From assembly GCF_003003795.1 (NCBI RefSeq), contig NZ_PVWK01000049.1, positions 1 to 42,472 of the forward strand: DNA of 42,472 nucleotides, written 5' to 3'. Positions 7,074 to 15,758 of the stretch are shown in pieces. Within the stretch, counting starts at the first letter, position 1, and every line of letters begins with the position of its first letter. The translations under genes were made by a program, and so were the position numbers. Source of the stretch: Stenomitos frigidus ULC18 (GTDB taxonomy: Bacteria; Cyanobacteriota; Cyanobacteriia; Leptolyngbyales; Leptolyngbyaceae). Under the pieces are notes generated by a model. The model did not search any database and had not been told where the DNA came from. It was given only the letters and a program-made list of their open reading frames with translations.

Positions 7074-7562
7074 TCAGAAATCCTGTTTGCTGAGCGATCG
7101 CTGCAGTGCCCAAATACCTGCTGCACTCACCGCACCACTGAGTAACCCAACACCAAGTTGATTGCGGTTGTCTAGCAAACAAATAATGCCAATGACGCCC
7201 AAGAGCGTCGCTGAGGCTTGGGCAATGACTAACATACGCTGCACTGCACTGTTGGCATGCATGACCCGTTCCAGCAGATCAGCATCATTGCCCAAGTGAG
7301 TAGGGGTAGCGATCGCGTGTTCCAGCGACTGATATTTCACCAAATCAACCTGATAATACGTGCCCAATTCGTCATCACGCAGACTGGCAACAGAGTGAAG
7401 CCCAAAGCGCTTGGCGTGGGCGATCGCAGCACTAATTTGCTTTTTCGTTGCCATCGGATGCAGCGCTTCAAACACCGATTCTCGATAAACGCCTGATTTT
7501 GCCATCGTTAAAATCTGCTGGCTCAACTCTGGCACTGATAATCGTCGCGTGATGACACTCAT
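7074..7562 (-). CDS. Conserved hypothetical protein with C-terminal hairpin of TM helices
   Basis: 162 residues. The soluble N-terminal part (about 1-105) starts MSVITRRLSVPELSQQIL and contains a likely helix-turn-helix-like segment (ATKKQISAAIAHAKRFGLHS); the C-terminal 55 residues contain two hydrophobic helices (about 107-128 and 132-152). I recognise no named domain. The architecture suggests a membrane-anchored cytoplasmic domain. Separated from the YbaK-like gene upstream by 72 bp on the same strand, so the two could be co-transcribed. Confidence 0.65.
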   Translation of the reverse strand: MSVITRRLSVPELSQQILTMAKSGVYRESVFEALHPMATKKQISAAIAHAKRFGLHSVASLRDDELGTYYQVDLVKYQSLEHAIATPTHLGNDADLLERVMHANSAVQRMLVIAQASATLLGVIGIICLLDNRNQLGVGLLSGAVSAAGIWALQRSLSKQDF

Positions 7563-7633
7563 TGCACTCCCTTTTTCTACAGACTCTTCTGCCCCAGACT
7601 CTCATCATAATCATAGTAAATTTGTACTATAAA

Positions 7634-8110
7634 CTACGCTTTTTCTTGAGAAATAGTGCCGATAATGCCCTTAACTACTCGCAAGTAATCAGTTGGAGTG
7701 AGGAGGATTTGCAGCCCTCGCATGCCCGCAGAAAGGGAAATTATATCAAACACCTCAATGAGTTCATCGACAAAAACGGGATACTCTTTTTTGCAGGCAA
7801 GGGCAGTAACGCCACCACGCACGTATCCCGTCAGCGGTTGGACATCTTTAAGCGGAACGGGTTGGCTATTGCGATCGCCCGCCAGTTTTGCTAGCGCTTT
7901 GAGGTCAAGGTGCATATTGCCAGGGATGACCGCCAGACAAACACCCGTCTTGTCGCCACGCATGACCAGCGTTTTAAACACCTGTTCTGGAGGTAGTCCC
8001 ACCTTTTGAGCTACACTCTCGGCTGATAGGTCATCGAGATTGACCTCGTACTCACGTAATTCGTAAGCAATCCCTAAAGTATCCAAAAGACGAACAGCGT
8101 TAGTCTTCAT
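7634..8110 (-). CDS. ybaK: YbaK/EbsC-type Cys-tRNA(Pro) deacylase
   Basis: 158 residues from the ATG at 8110 (MKTNAVRLLDTLGIAY). It belongs to the YbaK/ProX editing superfamily, whose YbaK branch hydrolyses Cys-tRNA(Pro) mis-made by prolyl-tRNA synthetase. Family signs: the N-terminal Y-x-L-R-E-Y-E strand, the conserved lysine in the segment QVFKTLVMRGDK, the strand VCLAVIPGNMHLDLKALAK, the GYVRGGVTALACKK loop that shapes the pocket, and the FVDE strand. The length is normal for the free-standing family. Cytoplasmic. An in-frame upstream GTG/ATG would add ten residues that do not look conserved. Confidence 0.9.
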   Translation of the reverse strand: MKTNAVRLLDTLGIAYELREYEVNLDDLSAESVAQKVGLPPEQVFKTLVMRGDKTGVCLAVIPGNMHLDLKALAKLAGDRNSQPVPLKDVQPLTGYVRGGVTALACKKEYPVFVDELIEVFDIISLSAGMRGLQILLTPTDYLRVVKGIIGTISQEKA

Positions 8111-8218
8111 CGCAGCTAGCCCTTCATGACAGATAACCAAAAGCGAAGGATCGGTCTTAAAATTATGTCCTGACTTTGAATGTCCTGACTCTGGCCTACG
8201 GTGTAACGGTGCAACGAA

Positions 8219-9133
8219 GTGAAAGCAATCTGGTTACTGGGTATCAGCATGATCGGTCTATGGGCATTGCTTTGGGGCGTTCAGCGTTTACTATCGTCTG
8301 CGCCACGTCCTACCGCTAAAGTAACACCTACTGCTACTGTGCCAGCGCCAACCATTCAATATCAGTCTTACACCCTAGCGAATAGCACAGTCTATACGGT
8401 GAAGATCCCAATAGAGAGACATTTTTTGGTGCTGCCTGCGGTCTCAGACACGGTTGAGACCGTCACCGCGATCGCCCAACGGCAGGCGGCGATCGCGGTT
8501 CTCAATGGTGGCTTTTTTGATCCTGATAATCAGCAATCGACGGCCTACGTAGTGGTGAACGGCAACGTTCTGGCAGACCCACAGCAGAATGCAAGCCTGA
8601 TGCAGAATCCCAAGCTGACACCGTACTTAAGCAAGATTCTCAATCGTACGGAGTTTCGGCAGTATCAGTGTAGCGATCGCCGCCAATACGCTTTTGCTCT
8701 CCACAACGACGCTGTTCCCGCAGGCTGTGAGATGGTTAATGCGTTAGGGGGTGGCCCACGTTTGCTGCCAGCCATGACGGCACAGCAAGAAGGTTTTGTA
8801 GCAGAAGCGAACGGAGTCGTTGTGCGCGATGCTCTAGGAAGTCGTCGGCCCAATGCGAGAACGGCGATCGGTATCACGCGCGATCGCAGTCTTCTTTGGG
8901 TCATGGTGGCTCAAAAACCAGGCGCTTCTGCCAGTGGGATGACGTTGCAGGAGTTGGCAGCATTCATGCAAACGCTGGATGTTGAGCAAGCGATGAACCT
9001 GGATGGCGGCAGTTCATCGTCGCTCTATTACGATGGCAAGACTATTTATGGAAAGCGTGATGAGGCTGGTGAGCCAATTATGCGACCCGTTAAATCTGTC
9101 CTGCTGGTGAAGCAGGATGGCGATCGCAAGTAA
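8219..9133 (+). CDS. Phosphodiester glycosidase family (NAGPA-like) exported protein
   Basis: 304 residues from a GTG at 8219. An N-terminal signal anchor (KAIWLLGISMIGLWALLWG) precedes a periplasmic domain of the NAGPA/DUF2233 fold. Diagnostic segments are AVLNGGFFDPDNQQST, NALGGGPRLL, RTAIGIT and the terminal block MNLDGGSSSSLYYDGKTIYG. In animals the domain uncovers GlcNAc-phosphodiesters; in bacteria it is tied to envelope polysaccharide or spore-wall processing. Here it probably acts on a cell-envelope glycan (inference). The ATG ten codons into the signal (MIGLWALLWG) is less likely because it would lose the charged N-region. A long hairpin follows at 9247-9281. Confidence 0.87.
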   Translation: MKAIWLLGISMIGLWALLWGVQRLLSSAPRPTAKVTPTATVPAPTIQYQSYTLANSTVYTVKIPIERHFLVLPAVSDTVETVTAIAQRQAAIAVLNGGFFDPDNQQSTAYVVVNGNVLADPQQNASLMQNPKLTPYLSKILNRTEFRQYQCSDRRQYAFALHNDAVPAGCEMVNALGGGPRLLPAMTAQQEGFVAEANGVVVRDALGSRRPNARTAIGITRDRSLLWVMVAQKPGASASGMTLQELAAFMQTLDVEQAMNLDGGSSSSLYYDGKTIYGKRDEAGEPIMRPVKSVLLVKQDGDRK

Positions 9134-9246
9134 CGAGCATATTCGATCGCGATAAGGGGTTTTCCTGCGGGTTTGATAGCGTCCGATCGCCCGATGCACG
9201 AACAGTATTGGTGTCAGCAGGTTTGGTATAGTGAGCACAACCTAAA

Positions 9247-9281
9247 AACGGGTGAGGGTGAACAAGTTCATCTCACCCGTT
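9247..9281. terminator. Long hairpin, possible terminator
   Basis: aacgggtgag (9247-9256) pairs exactly with ctcacccgtt (9272-9281), and the loop itself pairs (gtgaac/gttcat). An A-run (aaaaac) lies on the 5' side and only ttcttct follows on the 3' side, so it would terminate better for leftward than rightward transcripts. It sits between the glycosidase gene and the nucleoside transporter. Confidence 0.5.
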
Positions 9282-9359
9282 CTTCTATGAGTCAATCGGC
9301 CTCTAAACTGACTCCTATCAAGGTCAACTCGCATCATGCCGTAAGGAACGCTTGTCATC

Positions 9360-10808
9360 ATGCCCTGGTTGAATCTCCTGTCTTTAGTGGGAATGGTGTG
9401 TCTTTGCGGCATTGCCTGGTTAGGGTCTGAAAACCGACGACTGGTGCCCTGGAGGGTGATTTTTTGGGGCATTGGGCTACAGCTTATCCTGGGTTTATTT
9501 GTCTTTCTAGTGCCTGCAACGCGTGCTTTAATCGTTGTCCTGAGCGATGGCGTGAATGCCGTGTTGGATGTGGCGGAAGCAGGAGCCCGCTTTATTTTTG
9601 GTACGGTGCTGGTACCAGAGCCATCGCAGGTACCGGGGCCAGTACTAGCAGGACGGTGGATTGCTAGAGCCATTACGCCACCCTATGTGCCAGTACCGGG
9701 CGATCGCCTGAGTCCCGATAACATCAACGTGGGCTACGTTTTCGCCTTTCGAGCCTTGCCCAGCGTCATCTTTTTCTCGGCGCTGCTGTCGCTTTGCTAC
9801 GCGTTGGGGCTGATTCAGCCGATCGTGAATCTATTTGCCCGCCTTTTTCGCCGGACAATGAATCTCAGCGGTGCAGAAGCCCTTAGCGGTGCCGCTAATA
9901 TTTTTGTTGGCATTGAGGCAACACTGGTTGTGCGTCCCTATCTGGCAACGATGACCCGCAGCGAATTGTGCGCAATTTTAGCATCGTGCTTTGGCAGCAT
10001 TGCGTCTACCGTTCTGGCGCTGTATGCAGGCTTTTTACGTCCGGTCTTTCCCAACATCACGGGGCATCTGGTCTCAGCATCGTTTATGGCCATTCCAGCG
10101 TGCTTTGTGATGTCCAAACTGCTTGTCCCTGAAACACAGGTGCCGCAAACACTAGGCAAAGTGGTGGAAGAAGAAGCCGGAACAGAGACCACTGGAGAAA
10201 CAGATGCCCCCACAGCCACGCACCTCAGCCCGATGGAAAGTCTGGTGATTGGCGCGATGGATGGGGCAAAGCTGGCAATCGGCATTGCTGCCCTGCTCAT
10301 CGCAGTTTTGGGTATTGTCGCCCTCGTTAACCTATTCTTTGCCAATCTGGCGTCTCTTGCACTAAGCAGCAACGGTTTGATACGGGCGATCGGCACGGTC
10401 TTCAAGGTGATCACGCTACAAAATATTGTCGGCGCTTTATTCCTACCTCTAACCTTTTTGACTGGAGTCTCCCTCAACTGGCAGGAACTCTGGCAAGCGT
10501 CGCAGCTGATTGGTCGGCGGCTGTTGGATACAGAGGTACCAGCCTACTTTCAGCTAGCAACACTGGCAAGTGAAGGCAAGATCAGCAATCGAGCCTTGCT
10601 CATCGTCAGCTATGCCCTTTGCGGCTTTGCGCACATTCCATCAGTGGGCATTTTTGTCGGTGGCCTAGTGGGGCTAGTGCCATCTCGCCGCAAAGACATT
10701 ACGGAAGTGGGATGGAAAGCACTCTGGGCGGCAACGCTGGCAACCCTGATGATAGGCTGTGTGGCAGGGCTATTCGATACGGACAATCCCGGTATTCTGG
10801 GCAGATAG
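9360..10808 (+). CDS. Concentrative nucleoside transporter, NupC/CNT family
   Basis: 482 residues with about ten to twelve transmembrane helices. The central region carries the CNT signature: GAEALSGAANIFVGIEATL followed by VRPYLATMTRSELCAILAS and GSIASTVLALYAGFL, which form the substrate- and ion-binding hairpins. The second repeat contains GALFLPLTFLTGVSLNWQE and the C-terminal CGFAHIPSVGIFVGGL. The family imports nucleosides by proton or sodium symport through the plasma membrane. Longer than E. coli NupC (400) owing to a cytoplasmic loop rich in E and T (about 255-285). The gene downstream starts 16 bp after the stop, implying an operon. Confidence 0.93.
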   Translation: MPWLNLLSLVGMVCLCGIAWLGSENRRLVPWRVIFWGIGLQLILGLFVFLVPATRALIVVLSDGVNAVLDVAEAGARFIFGTVLVPEPSQVPGPVLAGRWIARAITPPYVPVPGDRLSPDNINVGYVFAFRALPSVIFFSALLSLCYALGLIQPIVNLFARLFRRTMNLSGAEALSGAANIFVGIEATLVVRPYLATMTRSELCAILASCFGSIASTVLALYAGFLRPVFPNITGHLVSASFMAIPACFVMSKLLVPETQVPQTLGKVVEEEAGTETTGETDAPTATHLSPMESLVIGAMDGAKLAIGIAALLIAVLGIVALVNLFFANLASLALSSNGLIRAIGTVFKVITLQNIVGALFLPLTFLTGVSLNWQELWQASQLIGRRLLDTEVPAYFQLATLASEGKISNRALLIVSYALCGFAHIPSVGIFVGGLVGLVPSRRKDITEVGWKALWAATLATLMIGCVAGLFDTDNPGILGR

Positions 10809-10824
10809 GGCAGGGGAGCGACAA

Positions 10825-11490
10825 ATGCGAAACAAGCGATATTGGTTCTTGGGACTGCTGGTAGCGATCGCCCTTACGGTTGCTAGCGGCGATCGATCAC
10901 CCTTAAGCGTCTCTTTTAGTAGCCCCTCTTCGCTGGCTCAGGCTCCGATCTCAGCACCAGCAAAACCATCACCAACGCAACCATCACCATTACCGGTCGC
11001 GGTCCCCCTTACGCCTGTAGCAACTCCACCACTGCCACTAGCAGGCACGTATCAAGATCCAGCGGGTCGCTTTAAAGTGGGATTACTCAAAGGCTATACT
11101 GTAAGCCCGATCGCAGGTTCAGTGCTGGTCGAAGCTACAGATGGCAACCTCGCATATGCCGTTGTCACTCAAGCTCAACCTCAAAACGGCGCGATCGGCC
11201 TGTCCCCTGGTGTGGATAACGAGAATCTAGCAACCGTTGCCACAACTGTCTTTCATCGCGGTGAAGGCTTTCAACCGGGAGTGCCCCAACCTGAAACAGG
11301 GGGTGGGATGTTAATGAACTGGACAGGGAGCCTGACCATCGCAGGCAAAGCCCAACCGATCGGTGGTATTGTCCTCGTTCGCCCATCGCCAAAGCATATG
11401 CTGCTGCTGATTGTCACTGCAACTGAAGCTGGAGCCGGACAGGTTCAGCCAGCAATTGAGACGCTGGCTCCGAGCCTACAGGCACTTTAG
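10825..11490 (+). CDS. Exported conserved hypothetical protein
   Basis: 221 residues from the ATG at 10825, chosen because aggggag lies just upstream and the residues following it form a clean signal peptide (MRNKRYWFLGLLVAIALTVA). A proline-rich linker (about 35-70, PSPTQPSPLPVAVPLTPV) leads to a globular domain beginning near AGTYQDPAGRFKVGLLKGY. The pattern (a glycine-containing beta strand, then NENLATVATTVFHRGEGF and MLLLIVTATEAG) resembles the PsbP/DUF1795-like small periplasmic fold, but I cannot confirm membership. Sixteen bases after the transporter gene, so probably co-transcribed with it. Confidence 0.72.
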   Translation: MRNKRYWFLGLLVAIALTVASGDRSPLSVSFSSPSSLAQAPISAPAKPSPTQPSPLPVAVPLTPVATPPLPLAGTYQDPAGRFKVGLLKGYTVSPIAGSVLVEATDGNLAYAVVTQAQPQNGAIGLSPGVDNENLATVATTVFHRGEGFQPGVPQPETGGGMLMNWTGSLTIAGKAQPIGGIVLVRPSPKHMLLLIVTATEAGAGQVQPAIETLAPSLQAL

Positions 11491-11502
11491 TGCCAAAAAG
11501 CT

Positions 11503-11558
11503 GGGTTTCTGAATGGGACTTAGAAAACGATTGCATTTTCGGAAGAAACCCGGTTTCT
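11503..11558. repeat. Inverted repeat of gggtttct / agaaaccc type
   Basis: gggtttct (11503-11510) is repeated inverted as agaaaccc (11544-11551). The right copy is itself part of a 15-bp near-palindrome, agaaacccggtttct (11544-11558). Words of this type are scattered widely in filamentous cyanobacterial genomes. It lies just after a stop codon. Confidence 0.7.
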
Positions 11559-11631
11559 AGCAGCAGCGAGCGAGTCTCGACCGTTATGTTCATGCGACAA
11601 TTCACACAGGTGAAGACATACAGCAAACGCT

Positions 11632-12237
11632 ATGAACCCAGACTTTGAGATGCGTCGCCTTTTGGATGTCATGCCAGCCTCTGGTCGGATGGCGACGAAA
11701 TTGGTTAGCAAGCCCGAACAACGACTCGTGGTAGACAGCACCTTTCCCATGCCCTGGGTGCGCGATCGGCCGATTTGGATTAACTTTGACCTGTGGGATC
11801 GTCTCTCTCGCCCCCAGCGCGATTTACTCATCTTACGGACTGTAAGCTGGCTCACAGGCGTGAAGTGGTTTCGCCCCAGCTTATATCAAGGCGTTGTCGC
11901 AGCCGGTGTTGTCGGTGGCATTGTGGAACTCGTCCAGGGCGACCCGGTAGGCATCATTGCAGCGGGTGGCTTGACCGCGATCGCGGGTGCCCAAATTTGG
12001 CGCGGCAACCGCAGCACTCAAACTGAGTTAGACGCTGACGAAGCAGCCCTTCGAGTGGCTCAGCGGCGTGGCTATGAGGAAGCAGAAGCCTCACGACACC
12101 TGCTTTCTGCCATTGAAGCGGTCGCCGAAATCGAAGGCCGATCGCTGAACTTTACCGAACTCCTGCGCACACAAAATTTGCGCTCGATCGCGGGCTTGTC
12201 GCCGGTTGGAGTGCCTGATCGCGCGCGTCAAAACTGA
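11632..12237 (+). CDS. DUF3318 family protein
   Basis: 201 residues, starting MNPDFEMRRLLDVMPASGRM. It shows the cyanobacterial DUF3318 layout: a soluble N-terminal part with LVVDSTFPMPWVRDRPIWIN, the helix LSRPQRDLLILRTVSWL, two short hydrophobic helices (about 86-103 and 105-120, rich in G/A/V), then an acidic-basic C-terminal helical region (ELDADEAALRVAQRRGYEEAEASRHLL). The arrangement (a small-molecule or metallopeptidase-like soluble module around a membrane hairpin) is conserved, but no function has been shown. Monocistronic and convergent with the glycosyltransferase gene. Confidence 0.82.
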   Translation: MNPDFEMRRLLDVMPASGRMATKLVSKPEQRLVVDSTFPMPWVRDRPIWINFDLWDRLSRPQRDLLILRTVSWLTGVKWFRPSLYQGVVAAGVVGGIVELVQGDPVGIIAAGGLTAIAGAQIWRGNRSTQTELDADEAALRVAQRRGYEEAEASRHLLSAIEAVAEIEGRSLNFTELLRTQNLRSIAGLSPVGVPDRARQN

Positions 12238-12257
12238 AACTAACCGCTAGACGGCCT

Positions 12258-12285
12258 GTAAGGATATCACAGGTGACGTCCTTAC
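12258..12285. terminator. Hairpin between convergent genes
   Basis: gtaagga (12258-12264) and its exact complement tccttac (12279-12285) enclose a 14-nt loop. The right arm overlaps the stop codon of the glycosyltransferase gene (12282-12284). Could serve both convergent transcripts, although no T-run is present. Confidence 0.3.
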
Positions 12286-13736
12286 TCTCCCTGATGAATC
12301 GTCTTTACCCACTTCAAACGCTTGGGACGAATCGATAATCGTGCCGTTGTTACAGCCACGACGGGTAGCCAGTGGAACATATACAGCGTGCCAAAGACCG
12401 TATGGAACAATAGCCGCAGGGATGAGACAAGCTGCATACTCAACTGCGCTCGTTTGGATGGGTACTTAGCGTTTTGAGCGAGTTGCGGGCTGGTTTGCGA
12501 TCGAATTTGCCGCAACCCAGCAACCGTCCCTATGACCGATAGAGCCAGTGTTAAGGTCGTCAGCGGGCTCACCAACAGCGGACGATTGCGCAAAACAGAC
12601 ATCAACAGATCAGGCACGATCGCGGTAGGTAGCAAATATTGAATGATCCAGAACATGAGTAGATCGATCGTTTTGCGTGTGCCCATCCGGTTTTGCAGAA
12701 TCGGTCGCCAATAATCAAGGTAGCGCTGGTAGCCACCTTCAGCCCAACGACTGCGCTGATGCCAGAGCGAGATCGCCTGCGTTACGCCCTCTTCTTCAAC
12801 GGCTGGCAGCGCCATAAAGTCCACATCCCACTGATCTAAATGGAGACGGAACGTTAAATCCAGGTCATCCGTAATAGTCGCCTCGTTCCAGCCACCGCAA
12901 CGTTCTAACGCTTCACGACGGACAAACTGACCGTTACCACGGAGTTCGCCAATGCCACCGATCGCAATCCGCTGCCGCTGGTAAAACGAATCCAACGCCA
13001 TTTCAGCCACCTGACCGCGAGTCCAGCCATTCTCCGACCCATTGGACACCGCCTTGCGCACTTGCACGGCACCTAATGCTTCACGCTGGAACAGTGGCAA
13101 AACCCGCCGCAGCATGTCGTGTGACACCTGCGCATCCGCATCAAACACAGCAATGATTTCGCCGTTTGTCAGAGGCAAAACCTGATTCAATGCACCCGAC
13201 TTCCCGCCACCCGCATCGGCTGGACGGTAAAACACGCGTAACTGCTTATATTGCTGAGACAGTTGCTGTAGCAGCGTGGGGGTCTTGTCTGTACTATTGT
13301 CATCAATCACCCAAAGCTCATAGCAACTAGTTGGGTAATCCAGTTCACAAAGCGTCCTGACCAGCCTGGCAATGACCGCTTCCTCATTTTTTGCTGCTAC
13401 CAGAATCGATACCAGTGGCAAAACATCGCTACTATCGGAAGATAGCAGTGCTGGTGTTGACAGCGGACGTGCAAACAAAATTCTCGCTGCCTGAATCCCC
13501 ATCAGCGCCGTTAAGCCAATCACAACCCAGTAGCCCCAGGTAACGAGGTGCAAGCCGATCGTGCCACTCCAAATGGCAACTAGCGCGATCGCGGCTCTCC
13601 GCCGTCGGTTATCACCTTTATGAGGTTCACTGGATGCACTGTCTACTTCAGGTCGATCAGGCAGATCGACAAACAACGAGCCCAGCGGTTCAAGCTCGCT
13701 GTAAGAATCGTTTTCGGGCCAGGAACTCTCCGGCAT
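12282..13736 (-). CDS. Family 2 glycosyltransferase, polytopic, cellulose-synthase-like
   Basis: 484 residues. An acidic cytoplasmic N-terminus, two hydrophobic helices (about 48-85), then a GT2 domain with all landmarks: LVSILVAAKNEE, VIDDNSTDKTP, GGGKSGALN, the metal-binding DAD in VFDADAQVS, the acceptor motif TDDLDLTFR, and the QRSRW that closes the active site. The C-terminal 150 residues hold three or four membrane segments (about 358-400 and 430-470). The layout is that of processive membrane glycosyltransferases (BcsA/HAS/IcaA-like), so polymer synthesis or lipid glycosylation at the plasma membrane is likely. Its first 47 bp overlap the 3' end of the radical-SAM gene, indicating translational coupling. 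Confidence 0.92.
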   Translation of the reverse strand: MPESSWPENDSYSELEPLGSLFVDLPDRPEVDSASSEPHKGDNRRRRAAIALVAIWSGTIGLHLVTWGYWVVIGLTALMGIQAARILFARPLSTPALLSSDSSDVLPLVSILVAAKNEEAVIARLVRTLCELDYPTSCYELWVIDDNSTDKTPTLLQQLSQQYKQLRVFYRPADAGGGKSGALNQVLPLTNGEIIAVFDADAQVSHDMLRRVLPLFQREALGAVQVRKAVSNGSENGWTRGQVAEMALDSFYQRQRIAIGGIGELRGNGQFVRREALERCGGWNEATITDDLDLTFRLHLDQWDVDFMALPAVEEEGVTQAISLWHQRSRWAEGGYQRYLDYWRPILQNRMGTRKTIDLLMFWIIQYLLPTAIVPDLLMSVLRNRPLLVSPLTTLTLALSVIGTVAGLRQIRSQTSPQLAQNAKYPSKRAQLSMQLVSSLRLLFHTVFGTLYMFHWLPVVAVTTARLSIRPKRLKWVKTIHQGE

Positions 13737-14664
13737 AAGTTACTTGATTCAACCACCAATATTTATCTAAACCTTTGAAGAAGCTCGGAATCAGATAGCA
13801 CCAAACGGTGCAACCTTCACACACGGCTAGCTTACCTTGAGATTGCCGATACTCTTCCACCACTTCGGACTGCTTATACAGGTCATACAGCTGACCGTTA
13901 ATGGGCAAACCCGTCTGGGCAAAGTGATAGCAGGGCAACAGCAATTCGTCGTGAGGCGAAATTGCAATGACCGCATCCACCGCTTTGCAGCGTGGGTTGC
14001 TGGTATCGTTGCCGCCTGCCTCAATAAATGCCAGGGCTGCTTTGTTGTAGCCTACGTTGTTGTATCGTTTAGCAGCCGTTTCGATCGCCGTCACCAACTC
14101 CGGAGTCGGATTCTTTTTTGAGTTGTAGTTGCTATGAGCCGTAAACGCCGGATTTAGCCACACTCTTGCTTCTAGCTGTTGCCCCAGTTCTGCCACTTCG
14201 CCGATGCGGTGATAATTCTGAGCCGTGACCGTGTGATTCAGCACCGGATGTTCACCCAAGGAATGGGCAATTTTCACCGACTCAACCAGCGTGTCAAAAA
14301 TCTTCACACCTCTGGATTGATCATGCGTTTCGGCATCAGCACCGTCCAGCGAGAAGTTCAGAAAATCGACTAGACCCTGAATCTCCTTCGCCCGCTTTGG
14401 ATAGAGAATCGTATTGGTCGTCATGCTAGTGACAAACCCTTGCTGCTTGGCTTCGGCATAAATTTGCCCAACATCCGTTCGCAGCAGCGGTTCTCCGCCC
14501 GTGAAGTCTACATACTTGACATTGAGACGCCTTAAATCTGCCAAGTTGCGGCGAATCGTCTCAAAATCTGCTTCTTGTTTCGGCTCCAACGCCCAAATGT
14601 CGCAGAAATGACACCGAGCATTACATCGGTAAGTCAGATAGTAATTTGCAACCAGAGGTGCCAT
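13690..14664 (-). CDS. Radical SAM protein with C-terminal auxiliary Cys cluster
   Basis: 324 residues. The N-terminus has the CxxxCxxC motif (YRCNARCHFCDIW, Cys 14/18/21) that binds the SAM-reducing 4Fe-4S cluster, then FTGGEPLLR and NFSLDGADAETHD of the radical-SAM barrel. The C-terminal region has further cysteines (NPRCKAV, LLPCYHF, VCEGCTVWCYL) in a SPASM/twitch-like pattern, so at least one auxiliary iron-sulfur cluster is probable. Such enzymes modify peptides, sugars or lipids; the substrate is not evident. It is the first gene of a two-gene operon with the GT2 glycosyltransferase, whose start codon lies inside its 3' end. That suggests one product pathway, perhaps an envelope polymer (inference). 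Confidence 0.9.
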   Translation of the reverse strand: MAPLVANYYLTYRCNARCHFCDIWALEPKQEADFETIRRNLADLRRLNVKYVDFTGGEPLLRTDVGQIYAEAKQQGFVTSMTTNTILYPKRAKEIQGLVDFLNFSLDGADAETHDQSRGVKIFDTLVESVKIAHSLGEHPVLNHTVTAQNYHRIGEVAELGQQLEARVWLNPAFTAHSNYNSKKNPTPELVTAIETAAKRYNNVGYNKAALAFIEAGGNDTSNPRCKAVDAVIAISPHDELLLPCYHFAQTGLPINGQLYDLYKQSEVVEEYRQSQGKLAVCEGCTVWCYLIPSFFKGLDKYWWLNQVTYAGEFLARKRFLQRA

Positions 14665-15181
14665 AAATTATTTAACGTTTAGTCTCCGCTGAAAACACAA
14701 TAAGTCGATCGCGTGAGGAAGACAAGCAACTAACTATAGAGTATTTTGGGGGTCGCTTCTCGGATTCTTGCCATAGTGAGCTGCTGACAGGCTCAGCGAA
14801 TGCTCTTCGCCTTTCACTGAACCTGTCAGCAGGTATGAGCCTTGTTCATGCATGCGTTATCGCTCGGTTTTTTAGGGCATACTACGGCTATTAGAGAAGC
14901 CGCACTAGCGATCTTACGAGAATGTTGACTCAGCACTAACCCGCGATGTCATTAAAATCTCCGACTCTCACTAGCCAGTTTCGCACTCTGCCATGCCGCA
15001 GCGACTTAGATTGTTGCGCTACGCGTCGGACATGATCGATGTTTGAGCTAAAATCACTGTCAGCCAGATTCTTTTCTCCCAACACTCTTTCGCCCTGCAC
15101 GACTGCAAGGCCTTGCCGTAGCGTCAGCAGTGTTCTACTTCAACGAGCTTCCAATTTGAGCGCACTTTAGGAAGATTGAGC
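14665..15181. other. Gene-free spacer with inverted repeat
   Basis: About 500 bp between a divergent pair of genes. No reading frame convinced me on either strand. It holds a strong inverted repeat (14781-14832) and a T-run at 14871-14876 (cggttttttagg). Promoters for both flanking operons should lie here, but I see no clear -35/-10 pair. Confidence 0.5.
14781..14832. repeat. 16-bp inverted repeat, REP-like
   Basis: ctgctgacaggctcag (14781-14796) and ctgaacctgtcagcag (14817-14832) pair with one mismatch around a 20-nt loop. The core gacaggctcag occurs in many bacterial REP-type intergenic repeats. No T-run follows, so not a simple terminator. Confidence 0.75.
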
Positions 15182-15559
15182 ATGTCCATCGACCAACTGC
15201 AACCCGCTGCTAACCAACAGGTAGGCGTTTATGTGCCCTACTACCCACAGGCAGCTAAGCGATCGCACTTACCGCTAGCAATTAGCCTCTACCAAAAAGG
15301 GGCCTTAGAAGGTCAACGCAAAATTGAGGGCGGTGAAAGTATCCCGTTTATTGCAACTTGGAATGTCTCGACCTTACCCGCCGACTTAACCCGCTGCCGC
15401 ATTCAGTTTGATGGCAACTCAGAGCTTAGCTACGAACTCATGATGGCAAATTTTGAGTTCGTAGATTTCCTCATCGAAGTCATCATGAACTTCAAACGCG
15501 TGCGTCTAGCAGATTTTTCGCAAGCGTTCTATCGCAAGCTGATGCGCTATGACGACTAA
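15182..15559 (+). CDS. ebsA: Probable type IV pilus biogenesis protein EbsA
   Basis: 125 residues from the ATG at 15182, set by aggaag seven bases upstream (a TTG six bases earlier is too close to it). The protein begins MSIDQLQPAANQQVGVYVPYY and contains FIATWNVSTLPADLTRCRIQFDG and a highly conserved end (MMANFEFVDFLIEV, then RVRLADFSQAFYRKLM). From memory this matches EbsA, a cyanobacteria-specific factor that joins Hfq and PilB in type IV pilus function and biofilm suppression in Synechococcus elongatus. No signal peptide or TM helix, as expected for a cytoplasmic factor. The family name is recalled, not searched, so moderate confidence in the name and high in the gene. Confidence 0.7.
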   Translation: MSIDQLQPAANQQVGVYVPYYPQAAKRSHLPLAISLYQKGALEGQRKIEGGESIPFIATWNVSTLPADLTRCRIQFDGNSELSYELMMANFEFVDFLIEVIMNFKRVRLADFSQAFYRKLMRYDD

Positions 15560-15758
15560 ACGCATTGCAGCATCCACGCTTGAGCAACGATTACGCTGAC
15601 AGGCTAATATGCTGACAAACGAAGCAACGGTGCAAGAGCTATAAAGACGATCCCCAACCCGCTTGAATCGACCTGTAAGAGGGTGTTCGAAAAGCTCTTG
15701 CTCGTTGCACTGCTCGCCCGTAATGAAAAGGTAGTGATTTTTACTCAAAAGCTTGAAG

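Noticed and set aside
9938-10477. 179-codon open frame opposite the nucleoside transporter
   Set aside because: Antisense shadow; the transporter signature on the plus strand is unambiguous.
15660-15730. Possible tRNA around gtgttcgaaaagctc
   Set aside because: The T-loop-like word is not followed by an acceptor stem partner, and no cloverleaf can be drawn.
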